36,722 bases of DNA, taken from contig NW_003138326.1 of the NCBI RefSeq assembly GCF_000003605.2, positions 70,729 to 107,450 on the forward strand, given 5' to 3'. The stretch comes from Saccoglossus kowalevskii (Eukaryota > Hemichordata > Enteropneusta > Harrimaniidae). Both the position numbers and the translations under genes were made by a program. Numbering within the stretch: the first letter of the stretch is position 1; each line of letters opens with the position of its first letter. The notes beneath the pieces were generated by a model, which saw nothing but the letters and a program-made list of their open reading frames with translations, searched no databases and was not told the origin of the DNA. Positions 11,201 through 20,800 of this stretch are shown one piece after another.

Positions 11201-11272
11201 ATGAAACATGCGGACATAATGAAAGTTTTAAGTGCTGAGTTTGCCTCAAAAGCCAAAATATCAACTTCTTGA
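1862..11272 (+). CDS. GCNA: GCNA: germ-cell nuclear acidic SprT-like metallopeptidase
   Basis: Nine coding exons join in frame: 1862-2256, 4710-4783, 5582-5648, 6722-6816, 7944-8107, 8449-8590, 9537-9633, 10309-10416, 11020-11272. They give 464 residues plus any 5' exon. All introns are GT-AG. Residues 1-210 are Ser/Asp-rich and low-complexity with two SUMO-interacting-like motifs (69-80 IIVVSSDADDED; 143-156 YIDVSSDDDEDFEL). Residues about 230-360 are the SprT-like domain with zinc ligands H321, H325 and H338 and catalytic E322 (HELCHAAAWLVNGVHDGHG). A zinc ribbon uses C375/C378 and C396/C399, and residues 421-464 resemble an HMG box. GCNA acts in germ-cell nuclei and is known to limit DNA-protein crosslinks, with SUMO binding through its disordered part. 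SPRTN is the relative to exclude: the HxLCHAA form, the WKYWA stretch and the HMG-like tail favour GCNA. Confidence 0.95.
2440..2500 (+). repeat. Possible tRNA-derived SINE fragment
   Basis: A TAAGCAGAGCGG block resembles a polymerase III A box. About 30 bases later GGGAATTTAATCC resembles a decayed B box. No cloverleaf can be drawn, so this is not a working tRNA. A related stretch (AAGCAGAGG followed by an ACATGCG block) appears twice, inverted, at 5804-5918, which supports a dispersed repeat. Confidence 0.25.
3899..4101. mobile_element. 203-bp MITE with CTGTAAAATACTTTATTT termini and TA target duplication
   Basis: The left end CTGTAAAATACTTTATTT is matched as a reverse complement at the right end (AAATAAAGTATTTTACAG). 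TA flanks each side (3897-3898 and 4102-4103). It is 203 bp long and has no coding capacity, as expected of a miniature element mobilised by a Tc1/mariner-like transposase. Related copies lie at 6834-6993 and, inverted, at 21524-21707. Confidence 0.75.
4710..4783 (+). CDS. GCNA: GCNA coding exon b: second SUMO-interacting-like motif
   Basis: The acceptor TATTTATAG ends at 4709 and the donor T|GTAAGT starts at 4784. The first base completes the split Lys codon and the last base begins a Leu codon. It encodes residues 132-156 with YIDVSSDDDEDFEL, a hydrophobic core followed by acidic residues. Being this short and phased, it can be recognised only from splice sites and the GCNA pattern. Confidence 0.85.
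4784..5581 (+). other. GCNA intron (0.8 kb)
   Basis: AT-rich intron with canonical ends. Nothing else is recognised. Confidence 0.8.
5582..5648 (+). CDS. GCNA: GCNA coding exon c
   Basis: The acceptor TTAATTGCAG ends at 5581 and the donor AA|GTTAGT begins at 5649. It encodes residues 157-178, basic then Ser-rich (SRLKTPKKTIHFSDSS), still in the disordered part. The phase agrees with both neighbours, which is the main support. Confidence 0.8.
5649..6721 (+). other. GCNA intron (1.07 kb)
   Basis: It contains an imperfect 115-bp inverted repeat at 5804-5918. The remainder is AT-rich and shows no gene. Confidence 0.8.
5804..5918. repeat. Imperfect inverted repeat, about 115 bp
   Basis: AAAGCAGAGG at the left is answered by CCTCTGCTTT at the right. 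The homology continues inward with an ACATGCG-type block in each arm and an ATGAATCGTTCAT palindrome near the centre. The same arm sequence recurs near 2440, so it is probably two inverted copies of a small dispersed repeat. Confidence 0.5.
6722..6816 (+). CDS. GCNA: GCNA coding exon d: basic linker
   Basis: The acceptor TTCTGTACAG ends at 6721 and the donor G|GTATGC starts at 6817. It encodes residues 179-210, a Lys/Thr/Pro-rich linker before the peptidase domain. It has no domain of its own; support is phase and splice sites. Confidence 0.8.
6834..6993. mobile_element. 160-bp MITE, same CTGTA...TACAG family, TA flanks
   Basis: The left end CTGTAGAAATATTAATTATT and the right end ending TTCTACAG are imperfect inverted repeats that extend about 28 bases inward. 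TA flanks both ends (6832-6833 and 6994-6995). It sits 17 bp after the exon ending at 6816, so the insertion narrowly missed the donor site. Confidence 0.6.
6994..7943 (+). other. Remainder of GCNA intron, with a large inverted repeat
   Basis: A roughly 0.5-kb inverted repeat (about 7150-7660) lies inside. The rest is AT-rich intron leading to the acceptor at 7943. Confidence 0.7.
7150..7660. repeat. Inverted repeat with about 140-bp arms holding a decayed reading frame
   Basis: The arm at about 7180-7290 on + and the arm at about 7480-7625 read on - share the order TTACTGT, TTGTTCCAAAC, AACATTG, GCTGACTGGTTTG, AGATCGTT and ATTAGAAC. Translated, both give a similar peptide: VPNNQTSTLPAKLLTGLLSA on + and VPNTNAATLSAMLLTGLLSA on -. 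The - arm stays open for about 50 codons. Similarity at the amino-acid level suggests a fragment of a once-coding multicopy element. I do not recognise the protein. Confidence 0.6.
7944..8107 (+). CDS. GCNA: GCNA coding exon e: entry to SprT-like domain
   Basis: The acceptor is GTGTTAAG|AG and the donor AAG|GTAGGT starts at 8108. It encodes residues 211-265. It begins with EPIKKE, a consensus sumoylation site (hydrophobic-Lys-x-Glu), and continues into the SprT-domain opening (REFRKNRDELTQRLFSLYNR). The next AG (7944-7945) would break the frame, which fixes the start at 7944. Confidence 0.9.
8108..8448 (+). other. GCNA intron (341 bp)
   Basis: Short AT-rich intron with GTAGGT at the start and a CATTGTAG acceptor. 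Nothing else is seen. Confidence 0.85.
8449..8590 (+). CDS. GCNA: GCNA coding exon f: SprT-like core strand
   Basis: It encodes residues 266-312 with ITWNPKMRKTAGFCYYGRI, the W-x-x-x-[LM]-R-x-T-A-G block found before the active site in SprT/GCNA peptidases. The acceptor ends CATTGTAG at 8448 and the donor GCAG|GTAATC follows 8590. Confidence 0.93.
8591..9536 (+). other. GCNA intron (0.95 kb)
   Basis: A 99-codon open frame at 8707-9006 has no recognisable domain and reads like chance. No other feature is seen. Confidence 0.8.
9537..9633 (+). CDS. GCNA: GCNA coding exon g: zinc-protease active site
   Basis: It encodes residues 313-344 and part of 345. HELCHAAAWLVNGVHDGHG carries metal ligands H321 and H325, catalytic E322 and third ligand H338. 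All key residues are intact, so the enzyme is predicted to be active. The acceptor ends TTGACAG at 9536 and the donor TTG|GTAATC follows 9633; the split Trp codon is completed by the next exon. Confidence 0.95.
9634..10308 (+). other. GCNA intron (675 bp)
   Basis: AT-rich intron with a pyrimidine-rich acceptor (TTTCATATTTCAG). No other feature is recognised. Confidence 0.8.
10309..10416 (+). CDS. GCNA: GCNA coding exon h: end of SprT domain and first half of zinc ribbon
   Basis: It encodes residues 345-380 (WASLANLIHPQLPIISRCH, then YQCVKCGY). The C375-x-x-C378 knuckle is the first pair of the zinc ribbon. The donor CA|GTAAGT begins at 10417 and leads into the 30-bp minisatellite intron. Confidence 0.93.
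10417..11019 (+). other. GCNA last intron (603 bp), mostly minisatellite
   Basis: About 430 of its 603 bases are the 30-bp array described separately. The acceptor TTATCATTCCAG is normal. Confidence 0.85.
10438..10862 (+). repeat. Minisatellite, 30-bp unit with 24-bp variants
   Basis: TTGTTGACATTATGTT starts recur at 10441, 10471, 10501, 10531, 10561, 10591 and 10621. Further on, 24-bp and 30-bp units alternate to form a 54-bp higher-order period. Both lengths are multiples of three, so a spurious hydrophobic frame of 166 codons stays open on + and a Met/Thr/Ile-rich frame on -. It is wholly intronic and there is no reason to call it protein. Confidence 0.9.
11020..11272 (+). CDS. GCNA: GCNA last coding exon: zinc ribbon second half and HMG-box-like tail
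   Basis: It encodes residues 381-464 and the stop TGA. IGRHSKSLKTDKFCCGICKG supplies the second knuckle (C396, C399). After a basic linker, NKFAIFVKDNYSTVKSKDKT, then HADIMKVLSAEF, matches the first two helices of an HMG box, the C-terminal module of GCNA proteins. Confidence 0.95.
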
Positions 11273-11283
11273 GTTAGAGTTTT

Positions 11284-11289
11284 AATAAA
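11284..11289 (+). terminator. Polyadenylation signal AATAAA for GCNA
   Basis: AATAAA lies 12 bases after the GCNA stop codon. The very short 3' UTR this implies is unusual but possible; later candidates (for example near 12070) would lengthen it. Confidence 0.55.
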
Positions 11290-13219
11290 TCATTGTTTCT
11301 AATTTCACTGAAATAATACACCATTGGAGTACATAATCATCACAAATCAAGAAAGTTTAAATAACTTATAGAGAAAGTATAACAAATTTAAATGGAGTGG
11401 TCGATGCCTCGTGTTCGATATGGAACCCATAACACACAGCTTTACAATAACAGCTCTTTTTAATTACACACTGTATTGTAAAACAAAATTGCAGCAAGAA
11501 ATTCCAAAAAAAACGGTGGCTTTTTCAAAAGATGTACTGGATTCTGTGGTCACATTCCAGATCTTGCCTGTTTCCAAACATAACATCAGTACTATCAATG
11601 TTAGTTCTACCAACCTGCTTCCATCAATACCCACTTTCAAGTGGTGGATCCACAGAGAAAAAACTTAAACTTACATCTGATGCAATTGTTTTTTAATTAC
11701 TATGTAAAAAATCTACTTCAAATACAAGAACCTAAAAATTATTAAGTTACGGCATATGTGCCTTTAACTCACATTAAGAATTCATGCATATTTATTGCAA
11801 TGTAACGTCAAATGAATACTGTTCTGTATACAACGAACAAAGTTGGTATTTGTATATGTATATCCTGGAATTCTATATGCTGTATTTGCTCTATTAAAAG
11901 ACATTATTAAACAAAAATGATTGAAATATCACTTATTTTAACAACAGAAACACGTCTGTAATTTGTGCAAGTGTATGTGCTACTAATGGAGCAACTACGG
12001 TGTTAATGTTTTATATCAGCAGGAGTAGCTCTCGCAAATATTGAGGACGGTACTTGTACAATTATGCATAATAAATGAGATGTATTAATATTATTGGATA
12101 TTGTATTTTTGTGTAACAGTTATTTATCCAATAAAAATCATTAAAATCTGTTGTGTGACCTTAGAATGTTAATTTTAACCTCTTATAAATATTTTTTTTG
12201 GTAAAATTTCAACTTTTATAAAAGCCTGCTGTGATGCTTGTTCCAGTTTAAAATATGTGTATTTAGTCACTAGATGTTCAGAAAATTGTGTAATAATGCT
12301 CTAAAATTCTTTTCCTTTCTTACATTTTTACAATATTTTGGCAAAAAAGTGGTGCAAAATTTGTGTAGCAGGGAATAATAGGATCCTTGAAGACGAGGTA
12401 ACAAATTTCGTCTTTGCAAACGCCATTTCTATAAAAGCATTCATTTTCACTGATATTTTTTTCAATATTTTGAGCATAATCACTAGGTATTCACAGATTT
12501 TTCAGTGAAATCACAAGTAATTTTGTACCTGTACATGTTCTCATGGATTTTATTTAACGGCTTTCACTTATCAGTGAAAATGGCCAAATTAAAATCCAGT
12601 GAATATCAAAGTTGTACATGTCAAGTATTATTTGTACTGTTGTACAACAAACACAGTATTTGCAAGATATCCGTCTTACCAATAGCCGAACATCACGAAG
12701 CAGTCAAATGTATTCGATTGTGTTAGAGTTTTCAGTATAGGGTGTCGTAAATTGCATGCAAGTTTGGCAATCAAAGATGGACCAAATTAAAAAATTTATA
12801 TTTGATGTGAAAGTTTTCATTAAGACTTGTGAGATGTACACCCAGACCCTTTAGTTTTTTTCCTACATAGCCATTATAATTTATATAACCGCTATTAAGG
12901 TATGCAGAAATTGTAGCGTGGTGTAACAGTTTGGGCATTTATGATTGAATGTTTTTTTTATCATGACATCTCTATTAAAAAACGAAAGTGATTTTAATTG
13001 AATTGTGCTGGGTAGAGGGCGTTGTCTTATCAACGTATAGACCAATTTCCCGGAAGTAGCAATAATCGGGTGCAAAAATATTCCTGCTTTGTCGTGGCGG
13101 AAAATACAAACATGTCAGTTTACTGATAGTCGATAGAAAATTATTTTATTTTTGTTGCCTCAATTGGTACATCAAGAAGCACAATATCACGCGTGCAAGT
13201 TAACGTTACACCCCAATTT

Positions 13220-13275
13220 CGCATGCGCACGCATGCCATATCTTCGACTTCTGGGAAAGTCGGCTATATAAATAG
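13220..13275 (+). promoter_or_regulatory. Candidate orphan promoter: NRF1-like palindrome and TATA box
   Basis: CGCATGCGCACGCATGC at 13220-13236 resembles the NRF1 palindrome. TATATAAATAG at 13265-13275 is a near-consensus TATA box. No gene starts convincingly downstream: the nearest ATG (13293) opens only 23 codons. It could be an upstream ubinuclein promoter, a non-coding transcript start, or chance. Confidence 0.3.
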
Positions 13276-14116
13276 CGTGCTATTGTAAAAATATGCAAAC
13301 TTTTGTTAGAACTACAGGAGTGTGTACAAAAGTGCCAAATAATGCGAGTATATCAAATATTTAACCATTAGCATGTTCTTTGTAGATTGCTTTGTCAGCC
13401 GGCAAAAACTTGAACTACAACCAAGAATATACTACAATACTCAATAGGGAAAAACTGCTCTGTTCCTCAATTATATCAATTATATTGATACTGTGATCAC
13501 GGTTAGTTTTTTAGTAACCATGATTGACATGTGGAACCTCCATTGATTCAGTTATATTAATTATCATAGCTATAAAAAACAAAACAAAAATAGCAGGAAT
13601 ATTGAACACTAAAATCCTTACAAGTAAATAGGGGAATTTCGTCTCTATAGTGAGTAATGCAAATACATGTATATATCCTTCCCGGGAAAGGCTAGACTGG
13701 AAAAATCGCGACTTGTATTTTGTTATAATGTTAATTTAAAATTACAGTTTTTTTTATAGTTTTTTCGCTTTACGGTCTTTTTTCGGGCTGTTGCTTAAAG
13801 TTCTATGGCGTAAAGTAATTCCTGTTTAAACACGAGTAAACGTGACTTTTAAATACTGAACTCAAAATTGTAGACCGGCTTCCATACTCTTGCGTTTACA
13901 CGCGGTTGCTTGGGATTTAATTACTACATCTTTTAATCCGACAAGAATTTGTTTTTTCTTACATCAATAATTTGTATTTTTCGGAGAGACTGAACATTTT
14001 TTAAACAAGCCCAGGAAGAAAGAGTTTTGAATTTTGACATAAAATGAAATGTACGGCGGTCACCGTCGGGAGTCGCCTTTGTCAATTTCGAGGATATGTC
14101 CATTTCATAAAATTAC

Positions 14117-14151
14117 CCCCCCCCCCCCAACGCACACACACAATTGCATAT
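14117..14151. repeat. Poly-C run followed by CA microsatellite
   Basis: About 14 consecutive C bases are followed by a short CA-dinucleotide tract. It is simple sequence, probably length-variable. Confidence 0.8.
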
Positions 14152-14289
14152 CGACATGTGTTGAAATTCTGTCTTTGTGAAAATAACTCGCATCCTTGTA
14201 CAATAATAGATCATTATTTAGCTAATTGATAATCAGTTTAATAATAATAAAATTGTTAACATTATATTTTGCGAGACTAATAAAATGGC

Positions 14290-14425
14290 ATATTTCCGAA
14301 GAAAAACAAGAGTGTCTCTTGTTTTCCGTATCACCATTGTCTACTGTTGTTTACGAGCGATATTTCCAGAGAAAATTCGAGTGTTGTTTCATGTTTTCCA
14401 TCGTCTATTGTTGTTTACGTCATCT
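14290..14425 (+). repeat. Imperfect 70-bp tandem duplication upstream of ubinuclein
   Basis: ATATTTCC at 14290 and 14360 each start a stretch with GTTTTCC, then CTA(C/T)TGTTGTTTACG. Two copies are seen, diverged by substitutions and small indels. They lie in the probable distal promoter or 5' UTR. Confidence 0.65.
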
Positions 14426-14546
14426 AGACAACACTTCCTGGATTTGGAAGGAACGAGCCGATTTTACGACACATGGCCCACACATGGAAACCACAACACT
14501 TCCGATATCAACAACGAGGCGCGCGTTACGTTTGTGTGGGACGGTA

Positions 14547-14586
14547 GCGCATGCGTGATTTGCCTGAGTAAGGTCAAGATGGCGAC
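14547..14586 (+). promoter_or_regulatory. Probable ubinuclein core promoter: NRF1 and YY1 sites
   Basis: GCGCATGCGTG at 14547-14557 matches the NRF1 consensus apart from the last base. AAGATGGCGAC at 14576-14586 matches the YY1 initiator-type consensus. There is no TATA box. The pair lies 80 to 120 bases before the ATG at 14665, the usual arrangement in TATA-less housekeeping promoters, where YY1 sites sit just after the start of transcription. The start site itself is not determined. Confidence 0.5.
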
Positions 14587-14664
14587 TGTTTTCACAGTTA
14601 CATGACTGTATGGGGAATACTACGATAAAACCTCGAAATCGAGAGGACACGTATGATATCAGCC

Positions 14665-14829
14665 ATGGCTGAACCTAGGAGAATTATACCGACATCTGCC
14701 TGGGAACCGCCAAAGAAAGAAAAGGAGAAGAGGACAGAACCAACGCTGCGTTTTAACGTAACTTTGACAGAGTCCAATCCTGGAACCTGTCCGGAGTTTT
14801 CATATGCGGACTTGCTGAAAAACGCCCTG
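14665..14829 (+). CDS. UBN1/UBN2: Ubinuclein exon 1: start and NHRD
   Basis: It encodes residues 1-55. A basic Lys/Glu-rich stretch precedes [19 protein letters not shown], the short conserved NHRD that contacts the HIRA WD40 domain in vertebrates. The donor CTG|GTAAGA is strong and leaves phase 0. Confidence 0.93.
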
Positions 14830-17800
14830 GTAAGACCTTGACGTCTCTAATTTTCACTAAATATACACGATAAAAAATGGACATTTTTCACTCTTTTTAA
14901 AGCACATTTGTATCCCTTCTTGTCGACTTTATTACACAGTTTTTGGCAGCTCAATATCGGCATGTCATTTTCGAGTTTCGGCTCTGTTGGATTGCGTGTA
15001 AAAAACGATAAAATGGGGGCAATTGGCAGTCAAACTAAGCTTTTTTCAACCCTTTCTAAATCGTGTATTGTTAGCGAGGGTTTCGTGTGCAAACTGACAT
15101 TATATTCAGTTTACAAATGTGGACGCCATGATGGATTCTGATGTTCTGTGAGCCTAGACTTTGCGCCAGTGCCGTCAAACTTCTTATAGTGTCCAACTTT
15201 TTTCTTTTGTTAAAAGAAACTCTGTGGCGTTTTAATAAAACATTTTGATAGTGGGACTCGCTTTATTTCGGATTGAATCTAAGATTGATTAATTGACGAC
15301 ATGTGCCTAGTCAATGGCGGAGCATCTCGATGTGCACGTTCGTTGCGAGGTAGTGTCACCGTGGTGGCAAATGCGTGTATCGGTGATTGCCATTTTTCGA
15401 CAGATGCTCGAAAAGTTGAACTGAAAGCTTATATATCAACAACAACAAGACAATAAAATTATATATATATAATAATAATAATCGAAGTAAATTTTAAAAA
15501 TAACACTAGATAATGTTTTCTCGCGTTAATTAATCAGCATCAGACTCGACATGTATATCTTGGGTGAACAAATGCAATAATTTCTCTATTATTATTATTA
15601 TTGTTGTTTTATCGCTGTGCGTGCAGTAGGTTTTTAATTGTCTAATTTTTAATTCATTACATATATTATTTTTTTCACTGGTTTTAGTGAGTTTAGTTTG
15701 TTCTTTGTTTCTATGACAAAATATTGTGAATTTCTTTGATTTTGTCATTTATTTTAGTATACTCAGTGACATTACACATTATATAAATGCTCTGTTTTTT
15801 CGTAATTGTTTTTGTTGATTGATATATAAGAACAGATGGTACTAGTGATGTTGCTATGGTAACTCATAATCTTTACTTATTTTACTTTAAAACTAAGTAA
15901 AACATAATTAGGGCAAATTTTTCACATTGAAATGTGACATTGACTCTGCCATGCTTATATTGTTAAGAATGTCTTAATTAATTTTGATTAGCAAATCTTT
16001 TTTAATCAATTATTTTTTTTTTTTAATGTTTTTATCTTAATTAAACCTTGTTATGATTCATTGGTTTCAGTGTATACTAGGTGTTAGTAGTAGTCTGACC
16101 ATCTTTAATTACACAACACAGAAGTGCAATGATTATGCAGGGTCTATATAGTGCAGGAAGTTTGGCACGATTTGAGGTTTCAAACATTGTTAAAATTATA
16201 ATTCTTAGTAAGATTATTCAAAATGGTGGAGTTTATTCACCAGACACCTCATCATCCAATCATAATGCATGCAGCAAGAACCAGCAAATGTTTTAAGCTG
16301 TGTTATAGACGAGCATTGTAACCACCTCTTTTATCTGTTATACTATACTATAATATCAGTTCTATGTATTCTGTATGGTATACTTTTTGGGCCAACATAT
16401 CGTTGAATTTAGCCTCTGCTAAGGTTCATTGATGTGACTTCACAAATTAATGTTAGACTTGATATTTTCGCAAAATGGGAGAATTTATTATTTGATGTTG
16501 GAATAAAACATAATCTCATCATATCCATTTTAGTGAAAGGCATGCATTTATTTTTAGCCATTTTTCCTTAGTTATGACTCGGCGCTTCCAAATTAAGACC
16601 AAAATAACATTTTGAAACCTACAGATAGAACGAGAATGTGCCAAGGAAAACAAATTGTTGGAAATAAAAACAAATCAAATTAACTATTTTGAACTATAAT
16701 CAGTACATGAAATATGGTATGATCAGATAATTTGTGTGAAAACTCCTTCTCATCCATTGCAAAGTGTTCAGAAATGAGAGGCTGCGTCAATCTATCTTGA
16801 TGTTGATGGCTAATGTCATTTTCCAGATTAAATATGGAGCAAATAGACTTTTGGGATTTAGAATTCAGTGGGGAAAAAACTGAAGTCAAATCAAGTGCAC
16901 ATAATATAGGTATTATTACTGTGGCTGGAATGCAATGGTTATTTTGCAAGCGGAACACGGTAGATGGGTCTACATTTCAAATGGTTGAACTCAAAAAAAC
17001 TCTTTTATAATTGCTATTCAAGAGAATATTTTTTTTTATTGACATAAGCATCTCTTAGATGAGGTGGAAAACAAATTCCGAACCCCCCTTCTCCAATATG
17101 TTTTTATTAAATAAAAAGTTGGAGGACCCTACTTACTTGTAAATGAGATGTTAGAGGATCTTGCATATAAATTAGTAGGAAACCACACATATAAATTATA
17201 ACCTGGGGGACCCTATAAATGTACATCAGAAATTGGGGGGACCTTACTCATAAATCAGAAGTTAGGGGACACTACATGTAAATCAGAAGTTAGGGGACAC
17301 TACATGTAAATCAGAAGTTAGGGGCACTACATTTAAATTAGAAGTTAGGGGCACTACATGTAAATCAGAAGTTAGGGGGCACTACATGTAAATTAGAAGT
17401 TAGGGGCACTACATTTAAATTAGAAGTTAGGGGCACTACATGTAAATCAGAAGTTAGGGGGCACTACATGTAAATCAGAAGTTAGGGGCACTACATTTAA
17501 ATTAGAAGTTAGGGGCACTACATGTAAATCAGAAGTTAGGGGGCACTACATGTAAATCAGAAGTTAGGGGCACTACATTTAAATTAGAAGTTAGGGGCAC
17601 TACATGTAAATCAGAAGTTAGGGGCACTACATTTAACTTAGAAGTAAGGTGACACTACATGTAAATGAGGTACTGTTAGCAGCTTTTAAGTTCGCAAGAG
17701 ATTATCATGAATAAATTAAGAGTCTGGGAAATGCACAAAATATTAAAACAATGAAGATTTAACTGGATTTTTCAGCAGTGTACGTTTTAATGGTTTACAG

Positions 17801-20800
17801 TGATTTTGTTTAACAAGTGTATTCTTTTACTTATTGTGGTAGAATAAAGCGATAAATGGGAAGAATAACCCTGATACAGTGTTTATGGACTGTGATGAAG
17901 AAGACATAGAAGGTTTACAAGCCATTGCACGAAGATTTGAAGCAAAATATGTAAGTTACTTTGTATTTACCCATCGTTCATTTCTACAATTTTGACAAAT
18001 TTATCCTCAAGGTACCTAATATATGCACCATGTGGTACATAGCTAGTTTGTATCATATAGTAATTGTAGACTTAGTATAGAAATAAATATGCTTGCTCCA
18101 ACTTGCAACTACCGTGAATGTAACTGACAAAGTCTCCCAACTCAGGGATTGTCTAATGTTTATAAATCTAACTAAATTAAGGAGCATATCTTCATATTCT
18201 GCCGCTAATTTCTCATTAGTCATCCTCAGTCTCAGCATTAGATGGTGTGTATATTTGTTAGGGGATGCAATTTTAACCAATCACTTAGTGTCCTTAACAT
18301 TTAACCCAAACAAACATTGTGGGTCTTTTATGTATTGATATGCTCTTCTGATACAGTAACAAGTTTTAGCAAATAACAGTAACAAGTACCATTGACAAAT
18401 TGTTGGTGTCAAAATAGTGTGATCACAGTCATACAAACCGATTGCCCTTGATTACAAATGGATCAATAGAAAACTAAAAACTAACTAATTATTATGTAAA
18501 TTAGATAATTAATATGAACAGATTTTTACCCCAAACTAATAAGGTGCATTGTCCTGGACTATCTATGTACTAAGGTTCATTAAAATGTGATGATTACTTG
18601 AAACATCAGTGGAGAAGTAAAAAATAGATTAATTATTATGCAAAATTGGATAATTATTATGAACAGATTTTGACCCAAAACTAATCAGGTTTGTACATTG
18701 TCCTAGAGCATCTATGTACCAAGGTTCATTAAAATATGACAATTACTTGAACTATCACTGAAAAAGCTGAAAATAGATTATTTATAATGCAAAAATTAGG
18801 ACATTAACATGCATGGATCAAAACTGATCAGGTCTGTATCTATATCTGTATAGGCCATTTTGTTTTTCATTATACCTTATCTTTGACGTTCTCTTATAGA
18901 CTGTCACTAATAAAATGAAACTTTCAACAGATAGATATGGCAGTAGTTATGTTATATTATAATATAATTTTTTTTATTCAAGAATACACACTTCTGTAAT
19001 GTTAAAATGTGAAAAATAATACATTTAGATGTATAGCAAAATGTCAATTATGTAAATATCAGCTTCAACGCCTGTCACTTGTCACAAAATAAATTCCTGC
19101 ATAATATTTTCAATCTGTAGGCAATAACAAAATATGTACATTTGGGCCACAATTTTTAAAGAAAAATGCGTAAAAATTTGCAAATTGTATGAGCCTTTAT
19201 CTTGGCAGGCGTTCAGTCATTGGTTCCAAGGATGCAACTCTGTGGACCGAGGCTTCAGTCATTGGTTCCAAGGATGCAACTCTGTGGACCGAGGCGTTCA
19301 GTCATTGGTTCCCAGGATGCAACTCTGTGGACCTAGGCGTTCAGTCATTGGTTCCAATGATGCAGCTCTGTGGACCGAGGCGTTCAGTCATTGGTTCCCA
19401 GAATGCAACTCTGTGGACCGAGACGTTCAGTCATTGGTTCCAAGGATGCAACTCTGTGGACCGAGGCATTCAGTCATTGGTTCCAAGGATGCAACTCTGT
19501 GGACCGAAGTGTTCAATCATTGGTTCACAGGATGCAACTCTGTGGACCTAGGCGTTCAGTCATTGGTTCCCAGGATGCAACTCTGTGGACCTAGGCGTTC
19601 AGTCATTGGTTCCAATGATGCAGCTCTGTGGACCGAGGCGTTCAGTCATTGGTTCCCAGGATGCAACTCTGTGGACCGAGGCGTTCAGTCATTGGTTCCC
19701 AGGATGCAACTCTGTGGACCGAGGCGTTCAGTCATTGGTTCTAAAGATGCAACTCTGTGGACCGAGGTGTTCAGTCATTGGTTCACAGGATGCAACTCTG
19801 TGGACCGAGGCGTTCAGTCATTGGTTCCAAGGATGCAACTCTGTGGACCGAGGCATTCAGTCATTGGTTCCCAGGATGCAACTCTGTGGACCGAGGCGTT
19901 CAGTCATTGATTCCAAGGATGCAACTCTGTGGACCGAAGTGTTCAGTCATTGGTTCACAGGATGCAACTCTGTGGACCGAGGCGTTCAGTCATTGGTTCC
20001 CAGGATGCAACTCTGTGGACCTAGGCGTTCAGTCATTGGTTCCCAGGATGCAACTCTGTGGACCTAGGCGTTCAGTCATTGGTTCACAGGATGCAACTCT
20101 GTGGACCGAGGCGTTCAGTCATTGGTTCCCAGGATGCAACTCTGTGGACCTAGGCGTTCAGTCATTAGTTCCAAGAATGCAACTCTGTGGACCGAGGTGT
20201 TCAGTCATTGGTTCCAAGGATGCAACTCTGTGGACAGTGCATGCTATTCTACTGTAATTTAACACATTACAGCAAATACAAATGTGAAAACAAACTTGAC
20301 TGACATCAAACACCATTAATTAGTATTAATTAATAAAATATATGAAATAATCTCCTGTAATAATTTAAGTAAGTTTTCTTCAGTTTGTTTTCATAGCTTC
20401 TTATTCTCGTTAACTGCAGTAACTTAACCTTCTATCTGGTCTGTCTTGTCTCACAGCTGGCTGCTTTCACAATATATGACCATAACCATGGTAACCTGAT
20501 CACCTATGCACCTTTATTACTTAGATTTATAGTTACATACTTAAATGTCACTTCTCAATGTGGCTGTTTAAATCTATGTCCAAATCACCCAAATTGGTTC
20601 AGTAGTTAAAAAAAAAAATGTAAAATCTAATTTTAAGATTTCCAAATTGGAAAGAGCAGTGAAAATTGGCAGAAATTGTGGTTGTCTTTTTGTCTCTAGT
20701 CTGTGCAGAACACAAATTAGCACTAATGTGTGTATATTTTGCAATGACCTTCAGTAGTGCAGACCTGTACTGCTCTACATGCAACAGGCACAAATAATGA

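Larger units (their letters stand above)
11290..14546. other. Intergenic region between GCNA and ubinuclein
   Basis: It is AT-rich, with short open frames that show no family resemblance. It holds a TATA-like box with a GC-rich upstream palindrome near 13220-13275, a run of about 14 C followed by a short CA tract near 14117-14151, and an imperfect 70-bp tandem duplication at 14290-14425. Confidence 0.7.

Noticed and set aside
13293-13364. Start of a ubiquitin-like protein (MQTFVRTTG)
   Set aside because: Only 23 codons, similarity limited to the first nine residues, and no continuing exon found.
17230-17665. Regularly spaced repeats resembling a CRISPR array
   Set aside because: Units are directly tandem with no unique spacers, and the setting is a eukaryotic intron.
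19134-20257. Several overlapping long open frames as repeat proteins
   Set aside because: They are created by a stop-free 43-bp tandem unit in a ubinuclein intron; there is no domain, no splice context and no preferred frame.
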